Source of the DNA: Lunularia cruciata
Lineage: Eukaryota > Streptophyta > Marchantiopsida > Lunulariales > Lunulariaceae
Assembly: GCA_948567375.1 (NCBI GenBank)
Contig: OX419756.1
Span: 45,026,333-45,090,332, forward strand
Direction of reading: 5' to 3'
Length of the DNA: 64,000 bases
Shown: piece by piece, positions 1 through 9,185 of the stretch
How positions within the stretch are numbered: position 1 is the first letter of the stretch
How the letters are laid out: each line of letters starts with the position of its first letter
Position numbers and translations under genes: made by a program
The notes under the pieces: model-generated
Database searches by the model: none
Told to the model about the DNA's origin: nothing
What the model saw: the letters and a program-made list of their open reading frames with translations, nothing else

Positions 1-1
1 G

Positions 2-2789
2 ATACCGATCGAGTCGTGGGAGTGGTTAGCTTCTCAGGCGGGTTGCATTTTGGGGTTATTTGAGACTAGTTTTCCATGTCCACGTCTATTCCATAGGCTA
101 CCCCGCACACTCCATGATGAGGCTAGACAGGCTTTTCGCCTACCACTGGATCGTTTGGCACGTGATCCCTTGGACGAGTTAGCGTGGTTCCTATTCCTCC
201 TACTCCCTCGATGGTGTCTTCGTTATGCTAGAGGGGGACGTGCGGGGCATAGAGAGGTGGCGGCTAGATTTCGTCGATTCCGAGCGGGGGATTGGGTAGC
301 CCTTCAGGAGGAGTTTGTTAGGGCTACACGATTTAAGAGACAGACATCGCCACAAGATACCACAGATTCCACTCGATTATGACGATGTAGGACATTGGGT
401 CAGGCGGGAGAGTTTAGTAGAGCAGCACGAGCGCTACACCCTTTGTCTATAGCGAGTCCTACTGATGAGACCATCTCTTCCCTACGCTCATTGCATCCTA
501 TAGCAGTAGAGGGACTACTAGTAGAGGTCTTAGGTTATCAGCCTGAGCAGCCTTTATGTCTTGATAGGTCGCTATTTGCACAAGCATTGTGCACTGCCCC
601 TCGCCTTTCCTCAGGAGGCTTGTCAGGGATGGTTTATGAGCACCTTAGAGATTGCTTCCAAGCAGATGATCCTTCTAGTAGTTTTATCGAGTTGTTTTAG
701 GTGGCTGCAGCAGTAGCGAGAGGAGATATTCCTATGTCTGTTAGTCGGGTCTTAGGTGCTAGTCGACTTCTCGCGATCGAGAAGGACACGGGAGGCATTA
801 GACCGATTGCTATTGGAGAGATCTTTTTGCGTTTGGTCAGTCGTACCATTGTCCTTCAGCATCGTTCTCACTTTCGACAGCACCTTAGTCCACATCAGTT
901 TGGAGTAGCTACACTTGGAGGATGTGAGGCTATATCTCTAGGCATTAGAGCACTCTTAGATATCCATCCGGAATGTGTCGTCCTACAGGTGGACGTTGAG
1001 AACGCTTTTAATAGCGTCTCACGTGCATCCATCTTTAGAGAGCTTAGGGAGGCTGGTGGATCCTTGGCAAGTCTCATTCCTTTTGTGCGGTCTTTTTATG
1101 GCTCTCCTGCTTCCCTTTACTACCAGCATGGTGGTTCACAGGAGGGAGTCACCGTCTTGGAGTCAGCTGTTGGTACACGTCAGGGAGATCCTTTGGGGGG
1201 GGCCCTTATTTGCCATGGCTCACTTTAGAGCTCTCTTGTCTACTACTTTGGCCATGCCAGGTTGTGTATTTCCATCCTTGGCAGATGATACAGACATCGT
1301 AGGTCCTGTAGATCAGATTAGGCAGGCCTTTGACTACTTGACTACCGAGCTACATCTAGTAGGCTTGAGAGTCAAGGTGTCAAAGTGTAGGGCATGGTCC
1401 CCTTTAGGTATCCCTCCCCACCTTGAGCTTCCAGAGGGGTGTATCACATCCACAGAGGGACTTCGTGTTCTTGGAGTGCCAGTAGGATCGGAGGATTTTG
1501 TCACACGCTTCTTGGACGTTGCCCTTGCAGAGGATGTTCTCCATGTGGATGACCTTCCATTACTAGGAGATCCGCAGGTGGCGTTTGGTATACTCTCTTC
1601 CAGTATTGCTCATCGACCATCCTACCTCATCCGTACAGTTCCCCCCCTCATCGTCCTTCCTATCACGTCTGAGAGCATTTGACAGGAGGATTATGGGAGT
1701 CTTTGGTGATATTATTGGACCAGGGACTTTTGAGTGTGTGACAAGGGATTTGGCACGTAGACAGACGGCTCTACCGATCTCATGTGGTGGGGTTGGCTTG
1801 CTTTCTATGGAGGAGATAGCACCTATAGCGTTTTTGGGTAGTTGGGCTCCTCGGCACCCCTACTTGCCTCTCGTTTTGTGGTTGCTGATAGGCCGGTTTT
1901 GGAGACTTATGTGACAGAGGTGGAGGGAGGATCCTTTTCTCTCCAGGTGTTATTGTGGCAGACGAGAGATAGTCTATCTCCACGAGCACGAGAGGGTTTT
2001 CCACCGTTTGCTTCACTCTCGTCAGATTGGACTAGAGGTCTACAGTCTTCCTTGATGGAGCGACAATGTGAGCATACGCTACATTCTCTCTTAGTTGACT
2101 CGTCCATTCCTCAGGCTACTAGAGCACGTCTACGCTCTTGCTCCGGCAAAGGTGCAGGCTCGTGGATCCTAGCTCGACCATGCATTAGGGCTTTCCGACA
2201 CGCACCGGCTACTTTCTCTACAGCGATGAGGTTTTGCCTAGGTTTGGTCCACCCATCTACATCTTCACTACTCACTTGTGAGTGTGGTTCTACACTAGAT
2301 GCAGCGGCGGTCCACATGACACGGTGTCCTTTTGGAGGACAGAGGATAGCTACCCATGATGCCATTAGAGACATAGTGTTTGCTATGGCACGAGAGAGTG
2401 GATACTTGGCTTGGAGGGAGCATTCGTATGCATTGCAGACGACACGTGTCAGGGCAGACTTATACTTGGTCCGAGATGATCAGGTGACAGTAGCGGATGT
2501 CGTGGTGACGGACCCTACGCGAGATACAGTTTCGGAGGGAGTGATTACCCATCCTCCTGGATGGGCGGCGAGTGCAGCAGCAAGTCGCAAGGTCTCCAAG
2601 TATAGGGGCATGCAGCGAGGTCACCTCTTTGTTCCTCTAGCCTTGGAGTTATATGGAGCGATGGACACGGCATTTGACACATTTGTAAGGGAGTGCGCGA
2701 GAGCTTATCATGTTAGGCGGCAGGGGGTACCACTCTCACTCTCATACTTTGTAGCTTACTTTAGACAGCGTGTATCCATTGCTCTATAG
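2..2789 (+). pseudogene. Reverse transcriptase / restriction-like endonuclease ORF, disrupted
   Basis: One decayed polyprotein reading frame, open at the window edge. The N-terminal part (2-379) matches copy 2. RT motifs follow: VDVENAF near 985-1010, GTRQGDPLG near 1170-1200 and catalytic ADD at 1281-1289. A knuckle of the form C-x-C-x9-H-x3-C lies near 2275-2330. The endonuclease shows RADL (Asp at 2457-2459), VADVVV (Asp at 2496-2498), Lys at 2589-2591 and a downstream KY, the layout of R2-type PD-(D/E)xK nucleases. Breaks: in-frame TGA at 380-382 and TAG at 698-700 (copy 2 has codons consistent with CGA and CAG ancestry), a G-run frameshift near 1200, a C-run frameshift near 1640 and another near 1830. 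It would nick DNA and prime reverse transcription at the nick; as it stands it cannot be made intact. Confidence 0.85.
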
Positions 2790-2899
2790 AGTGCAGTGGT
2801 TGGTGCAATCCATAGGAGAGCAATCACATTAGGTGATGTTTCTTCGGATGCTCCAGTTGTGTGTAGACCGTACGACTTGCATAGCTCGGATATCTTAGG

Positions 2900-3027
2900 T
2901 GCGGTAGGGCAGATTTCTCATACAGACTCTATTGGGGCTTAGCCCCATGTTACCTTTTTTGTCTCTCCCTTGTACGGCTTGATGGGGTCTTCCCATCCTT
3001 CATTTTTCCTACGCGGTCGCCTTTTTT
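2900..3027 (+). other. Conserved 3' tail of the non-LTR family with two hairpins
   Basis: Sequence shared by all copies in the window. Hairpin 1 is GGGGC-TTA-GCCCC at 2934-2946. Hairpin 2 is GATGGG-GTCTT-CCCATC at 2981-2997. Between them lies a T-rich stretch and the strongly kept CCTTGTACGG. The tail closes with CTACGCGGTCGCC and T-rich sequence. In R2-type elements the 3' UTR RNA is the part bound by the reverse transcriptase, so this is a reasonable recognition structure; that role is inferred. Confidence 0.7.
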
Positions 3028-5421
3028 CTCTTTCTTATGTTATGATCACGTTACAGAATATTTCCGAAGAATCCTCTGAACGAAGTAGACTGAAAGGATT
3101 AGTGTGAACTCCTGATACTCTCCTCCGAACATCCAAGAGATTTGAAGGAAGATAAAAGAAATAGAGTGGGACCTTTGAAGTGCCAGTAATATATATTCTT
3201 GTCACCGTCGATTCCTCGTATCTCTCACATGAGAAGGTCATTGTAATCCTAAAGTTCTAAACGTTTTTAGAGATCACCTTACGAAGAAGAATGAATCGTT
3301 TACACTAAAAGTGACTACTTAGCTGCCTATTAACCAGAGTTACCATATACTTCTTCTATCAAAACATATCAATAAACTGATTATATTAGTTATATGCCAA
3401 TATCCAGATAAGCCAAGTGATCAAATGATCGGGCATGCCACAAGAGAAGTTAATATTGATATTTTTTTTTTCTAGTAATACTTGAGGTGAAAGTGTTAAG
3501 GCTATTATACTCATATACATGACATCCACCTGCAGTATGTTCAAAGAATAGAAATTCATAAGTAACTTAAAGTACTGATTTAGTTTTAATTTTTTTGCAT
3601 ATTATTATGAAAGGATTCAACCGAAGTCAATTAAGAATATTAGTTCCTACACTCCCAGCCAACTAAAAAGTTGTAATCAACTTTGAATAATCTTCTGATA
3701 AATTAATCTTTTTTATGGTCTTTAGCACAAGAGTTAGTTTACAAAATCTAAGAATGTTGACTTTTTTTTGTTATACATCTTTTCAATATTATATTCTTAG
3801 GGATTATTTGAAAAGTAGAGATAATTCCTAATGTTTCCGACCCTCTTAATAAATAAGGTTATCTCATTAGAAGTGGATCATAGAAAGACAAGCGATTAAT
3901 CGACTTATATCATAAGGAAGTCTAATGGAAGGTTATAATGTTTAAACCAGTTATAATTATATTTTCGAAACTGTAGAGTGCGAATGTCCAACATAAGCAT
4001 ATAATTCATGGGCGATCTATAACCAGCTGTATTTAAAGAAAAGAGAAAAATATTCTCCATTTTATATTTTTCCTTCTTGCAGAAAACGGGTGCATAAATA
4101 GACTAATCACCGCGATCGAATAGTGTTCTCAGATATCATGTGTAAAGATGTTTACAAGAATTCATGTTAGAATATTTCTCACACTCGCACACCACTTGTG
4201 AATGGAACATATATTTGACGAGGGTAGTCGCTTCAACACATTTTTCGTATATGTGAAATGTTTAATGTGAAGAACCACTTCCAAAATTTTTTACCGGTCA
4301 CTCTACTAATCTTTCATTAAGCTAAAGATGATAATTTGTCATGAATCAGATTGAATTTTGTATTTCCAATAATTATCTGCGGTTTTAGAGTTTGATTCTC
4401 TCGCAAACACAAGGTAAATAGAAATACTACAAACAATTATCGATGTCTTTACTCATTGTTGGTTTCAATAAGGTTAGTTCACTGAAGGGAACTAAGGTAG
4501 AAAACAAATTAGAGTGGATGTTACACAATCATAAAACTAAAATTTCTTTAATTGGAAAATGAGAACTAAAACAAGGATTTCTTCCATCATCATATTCGCT
4601 ATTCTCTTTTCATTCTCTTGAAGACTGATTTTCATTATGACCTCAATTCCTTACTACAAGGTATAATGTCTTTCATTTCTTGAGGTAAAATTTGAAACAA
4701 TGATAACAATACTCAATGGGGACATTCTTTCAAATCTGTAGTTTTTACTTCAATTTCATGATCCCCAGCTTTTAATATTTTATAATAGTCTAAGATTTCG
4801 ATAATAATGCTCTCACAAATTTCATAAAAGGCAGATCATAAAAAGTCACAAGTCATTTTTATATATCAAGCCTATTTTTAATTTAGTTCAATTTTATGAA
4901 TTTTAAAGATAAAATCAATAGAATAAATTAAATGACCCATAGAATCTAAGAAAAAATATTTTGTCTAAACTCAAATTTTGTGACAGAATTATAAAACGAG
5001 ATATAGTTTTTCACGTTTCCATTTTCGCAAATCGATCAATTTTTCCTCAAGTTTAATAAAAAGTTGGTGGATCTACGAGATTAGAGTGCAATGAGTTTGC
5101 ATTACAGAAGTGCGATATACAAAACGCAGAGCAGTGCAATCTTCTTTCTATATTGACGACAGTTCAATAAACAGAAGATACGCAGCGAGACGACCTTTCC
5201 TCAAGTTATTAAGGTTGTGTATTTTTTGATTCCCATAAAAAAATATCACAACCTTAATAACCTCTGGTTTCAATCTTACCTCATCAAAGTGGATCCTAAA
5301 TCCTACGACAAATGACATTATCAAAGGACGGTTCAAGATACTCTCTCGCGCCCTATGTTGCACACAAGTTAACATGTTCATTTTAGGATGTAAGGAAGTG
5401 AAACTCTTTTCTCTTCTATCA
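3028..5421. other. AT-rich spacer without recognisable genes
   Basis: About 2.4 kb of AT-rich sequence. Short open frames on both strands resemble no family I know and are what chance would give. No LTR, terminal inverted repeat or RNA gene was recognised. Confidence 0.6.
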
Positions 5422-5435
5422 AGTTTCAAGTGCTT

Positions 5436-6127
5436 GGCTTGTAGGGAGCATTTATATATATATTACTGACTACACATGTCAAGGTAGATTTATATTTGGT
5501 CTGAGATGATCAGTGGATGGTAGTGGATGTCGTGGTTACTGACCTGAAAATCTCGGGATTTGGACCAAGATTTTCAGGTGATAGTAGTGGATGTTGTGGT
5601 TACGGACCCTACACGGGATATAGTTTCAGGAGGAGTGATTACCCATCCCTTGGATGAGCAGCGAGTGCAGCAGTAGCTTGCAAGGTCTCCAAATATAGGG
5701 GTATGCAGCGAGGTCACCTTTTTGTTCCTCTAGTCTTGGAGTTATATGGAGTGATGGACATGGCATTTGACACATTTGTCAAGGAGTGCCGATAGCCTAT
5801 CATGTTAGGCATTTGGGGTGTCACTCTCACTTAGACAACCATTGCTCTACCGAGAGCTGTGACAGGTGTTATCTATAGGAGAGCCGAGAGTTGTGGCAGG
5901 TGTTATCTATAGGAGAGCAATCACACTAGATGATGTTTCTTCTAATGCTCCAATTGTCTATAAACCCTTACAATTTGCATAGCTAGAATATCTTAGGTGC
6001 AGTAATGCAGATTTCTCATATCTACTCTATTGGAACTTAACCCCATTTTACCTATTTTATCTCATCCTAGTACGGGATTGATGGGTCTTCCCATCCTTAG
6101 TGTTTTCTAGGTTGTTGCACTTTTTTC
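5436..6127 (+). mobile_element. 5'-truncated R2-like element copy B, with target-site duplication
   Basis: Begins inside the endonuclease region (equivalent to about 2408 of copy A) and runs to the 3' tail. It is flanked by AGTTTCAAGTGCTT at 5422-5435 and AGTTTCAAGTGTTT at 6128-6141, a 14-bp target-site duplication with one mismatch. The segment coding the VADVVV strand is duplicated (5511-5543 and 5575-5609). Coding is disrupted throughout. Truncation at the 5' end with a fixed 3' end is the usual product of target-primed reverse transcription. Confidence 0.85.
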
Positions 6128-6190
6128 AGTTTCAAGTGTTTCAGCATACACATTGGGCTTTGAATTGAAAAACTATACTCTTAGAGAAAA

Positions 6191-6282
6191 GGCGAACACG
6201 GAGGAAAAACCAGGGATGGGAAGACCCATCAAACCGTACAAGGGTGAGACAAAAAAGGTAACATGGGCTCCAATAGAGTCTA
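6191..6282 (-). mobile_element. Tail-only R2-like insertion, copy C
   Basis: A 92-bp minus-strand insertion consisting of little more than the 3' tail. It is bounded by TTAGAGAAAA (6181-6190) and TTAGAGGAAA (6283-6292), a 10-bp target-site duplication with one mismatch. The hairpin GATGGG-TCTT-CCCATC is kept. It faces copy B tail to tail, about 50 bp away. Confidence 0.8.
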
Positions 6283-6292
6283 TTAGAGGAAA

Positions 6293-7895
6293 GTAGCCAT
6301 AGTGAGTAGAAGTATGTCCGAAGAAGTCGATTCTGGGATTGGACCAGAGAGGGGAGAGGTCAATCGTCAACAAAGTACTAAGAATAATTTCGTTGGCTCT
6401 ATTTTCACGATGAAATAGTCTATATCTCTAGAAATATCCATAACAGAGAATCTTTTTCTTTTTTTCTAGTAAAGTGAATACTTAAATATTACAACAACAA
6501 TGATCGTGTTTGATTTCAGATGGGCCATCCTGAACAACGATTCTAGATTGCTAATGGATATCTCCAATGAAGCTAGAATTTTTTTCTTAAATGGTCAAAG
6601 TTGAGCTACACAAAGCCTTCCTCTGTCCCACAAATCGCACTGCATTCATCTTTAATGAATGTATGTCTTTTCTTCTCGTTCGAATGCGTGAAACTTGTCA
6701 ACTACTAGTCATGACCGATTAATACCTCGGATTGGTCTTTGTTGCTGCTCAAGAACTCAGGCCCTAGCAAATAATTGGATGCTATAGACGGTGCGGAGTG
6801 ACTTCACCATCATCTCAAAGCTTGCAGGGCTGTCGATTCGGCGTTTTACCGACAGGGTTCAGGCGCGAAATAAACAGATTTCACGTCCATGCTTAGTTGG
6901 TAAACTGATAATTTTGTTCCGAAGTGAGAGAATTAATAGCTCGGCGGTTGGCATCCTTCTGCCACTACAGCTTGCCATCGATTCCTAGACATTTATTGTC
7001 TTGTCATCCAGATATTTAGTTGTGAGTGGGTGACTGGTATACTGCAGCTCGGACTCAGTTTGCATGGCGGATTGATTTTGTCATCTTCATTCCATGAGCT
7101 GAGTATTTGCACTGAATGTGGAAACACGTTTTCATGGTAGAAGTATCAGAGGCTGGCATAATGCTCACACGCTCAAACCCATCAGATTGTACAGACACAG
7201 GCTTGAACGCTTTACCATTCCTGGCACCGTCAGAGCGTGTACAACTCAAGGTGTCCGTTTCTGGGTAGGTACTCTACCCATGACGAACGTAGGGCAGCAT
7301 AAACTGGTACACAGGCGTCCTTCATGTTGTTTAGTACCTGAACTTACTGTACTGTTGTGGCGCTTTAGAGCTTCCTTCCAAAGCTTCTTTGCTTGCGCTG
7401 GGCTTGCAGCAGCTGAAGGGTAGCTGACAGTCGTTGTTCCGACTTGACCACATAGTGACACTCCGAACATTCTCATCGCGTTAGCTTGGACTTGCAGAGC
7501 AACCCAGTCTCCAGAATGTTCCTCGCCTGTCGCAGGTCCTAATGTGAAACACACTCTTAGATGTTGCACGCAGAGTCAGGTAGTAGTAGTAGGAGTTAAG
7601 GATAGAGTCTAGGAAAGTGAAGTTGTGGTAGCCAAATTGAGACAGGAGTAGCGATTCTCGACTTTCTCGTCGAGTAGGAGAACCACTCCTATCTCTCGTT
7701 GCAATGTATGCACTTCGCTACTGGGGAACGCCACTATTGACATACCTAGTTTCGCATCTTCTGTACGGTTTACAAGAGTCTTCTGCAGCTGAATGGAGTG
7801 CAACTGTTGAGAGTTCTGGCTGCCAACTTTATTAAATCTATTGATCATCTAATTTCAAATCAGAGAGGCGTCCAAGTTACCTACTAACGGAGGCG
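6293..7895. other. Upstream region of the receptor-like kinase; no supported gene
   Basis: GC content rises towards the kinase gene. Minus-strand frames at 7246-7569 (107 codons) and 7609-7848 (79 codons) and a plus-strand frame at 7118-7423 (101 codons) are open, but none shows a domain I recognise. They could be chance frames or fragments of a neighbouring gene. No lectin-type ectodomain that could splice to the downstream kinase was found. Confidence 0.4.
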
Positions 7896-9185
7896 ATGGG
7901 ACGAGCGGTTAGATGGAATGCGGTACTAGCTTATGTGCTGTGGAGTGCAAATGCTGCCCGTGCAGCAGCAAGAGTTTTACTACTCGAACAGGCGGCTGCA
8001 CCTGATGACATGTCTGTTGTAACTCAGAGAAGGCTTCCTGTCATCTCTATAGTCGTGGGTGTAATATCTGCGGTTGTAGCAGTCTTCTTTCTAGCACTCA
8101 CTGCCCTGGGATTCTTCCAAAACAGATGCGAGGAGAAATCAATCGGTTCCCAGCAAAGACGTCTGTGTCCAGCACCTCTTGCTACAACTCAAGGCCGCGA
8201 GCCTGAGAAATACACACTTCGAGAGCTTCAAGCTGCCACAGCGAGCTTTACGCAGAAGCTCGGGAGAGGAGGATGCGGCGCAGTTTTCAAGGGCTTTCTG
8301 ACTAATTCTAAGGAAGTGGCTGTTAAGCTGATCGATGATTACACCCCGAGTGGATTCGAGCTGGAAGTGAGAAGAGTGACCGCTATGTATCACGAGAACT
8401 TGATGAAAATAAATGGGTACTGCACGGATGGTGACCATTGTCTTCTCGTCCAAGAATTTTACGCGAATGGCTCCTTGCGCGGGTTTTTCTATGCTTCTTC
8501 GAACTCCAGGGGAAATAGCCTTCTGGGCTGGAGTGTGAGGTATGGAATAGCTGTCGGCACTGCGAAAGCTCTTGCTTACGTGCATCAACATTGCAGTCCT
8601 GGTTCGAACGTCCACGGTCGTATCAAACCAGAGAACGTTCTCTTGACAGAAAACTTCGATCCAATTTTGGCCGACTTTGGCTTCGTAAGATGCCGCAGGA
8701 AAAGAGATCACGACTTGACACTGGCAACTGCTCAAGGGACACTAGAGTACTTCGCGCCTGAGTGGTGGACCGACCCGAGTCCGAAGTGCGATGTCTATAG
8801 CTTCGGGATACTACTTTTGGAGATAGTTGGGGGTCGAAGAATCGGAGACTTCTATGACAGACCTCACTGGGAGTTTCCTGACTTGGAGAGTGAAAAGCAG
8901 GACTGTTTGACCGAGTTGCTCGACCCTGAGCTCAAGGGCAACGTAGACATTTCTCAGCTTCGAATAGCTCTGCAAGTTGCGTATTGGTGCATTCAATACG
9001 AAGCTCGAGCACGTCCTTCGATGGGCCAGGTTGTTGATTTTCTCGAAGGTCGAGTGCAAGTGTCCTGTCCACCAACGCCCTCCAGCTCTGCCATATTCAC
9101 TCCTTTGCATCTGAGCTACAGTGCAAGTCTCGAGGCTTTTGGGTTTAGAGGTGGCAGCGGTGTGGAGATTGTCAATGCACGTTGA
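7896..9185 (+). CDS. Receptor-like kinase of the S-domain (SD-2b) type with a degenerate HRD motif
   Basis: An intronless frame of 429 codons. Residues 1-30 could act as a signal sequence, about 47-72 form a membrane segment, and the kinase domain spans roughly 116-388. Visible motifs are the glycine loop LGRGGCGAVFKG (122-133), Lys144 in VAVK, a helix-C Glu near 157, HGRIKPEN (240-247), DFG (260-262), APE (287-289), DVYSFG (299-304) and RARPSM (371-376). The subdomain pattern with WCIQ (364-367) fits SD2-5/LRK10-like plant receptor kinases. The expected catalytic Asp of H-x-D is Arg242, so phosphotransfer is probably weak or absent. The extracellular part is only about 45 residues with no lectin or S-locus domain. 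The first ATG of the long frame is used as start. It is probably a plasma-membrane signalling protein; ligand unknown. The uninterrupted frame argues against a pseudogene. Confidence 0.82.
   Translation: MGRAVRWNAVLAYVLWSANAARAAARVLLLEQAAAPDDMSVVTQRRLPVISIVVGVISAVVAVFFLALTALGFFQNRCEEKSIGSQQRRLCPAPLATTQGREPEKYTLRELQAATASFTQKLGRGGCGAVFKGFLTNSKEVAVKLIDDYTPSGFELEVRRVTAMYHENLMKINGYCTDGDHCLLVQEFYANGSLRGFFYASSNSRGNSLLGWSVRYGIAVGTAKALAYVHQHCSPGSNVHGRIKPENVLLTENFDPILADFGFVRCRRKRDHDLTLATAQGTLEYFAPEWWTDPSPKCDVYSFGILLLEIVGGRRIGDFYDRPHWEFPDLESEKQDCLTELLDPELKGNVDISQLRIALQVAYWCIQYEARARPSMGQVVDFLEGRVQVSCPPTPSSSAIFTPLHLSYSASLEAFGFRGGSGVEIVNAR

Larger units (their letters stand above)
1..3027 (+). mobile_element. 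R2-like non-LTR retrotransposon, copy A (5' end outside window)
   Basis: A non-LTR retrotransposon cut by the left edge of the window. It runs through reverse transcriptase, a C-terminal CCHC knuckle and a restriction-like endonuclease into a short 3' UTR. It ends in the tail shared by every copy in this window (about 2900-3027, terminal GCGGTCGCC followed by T-rich sequence). No poly(A) is seen. The copy at 43050-60831 supplies the missing 5' part and implies a full length near 3.5 kb. Copy A keeps many CpG sites that are TG or CA in that copy, so it is probably the younger. R2-like endonuclease domains are established for R2/CRE/NeSL-type elements; the exact clade here is not determined. 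Confidence 0.85.

Noticed and set aside
380-700. In-frame TGA and TAG in copy A as programmed readthrough
   Set aside because: Copy 2 has sense codons at the aligned TGA site, and further frameshifts show ordinary decay.
7246-7848. Minus-strand frames of 107 and 79 codons upstream of the kinase
   Set aside because: No domain, no shared frame or splice signals joining them, and a similarly long frame exists on the opposite strand.
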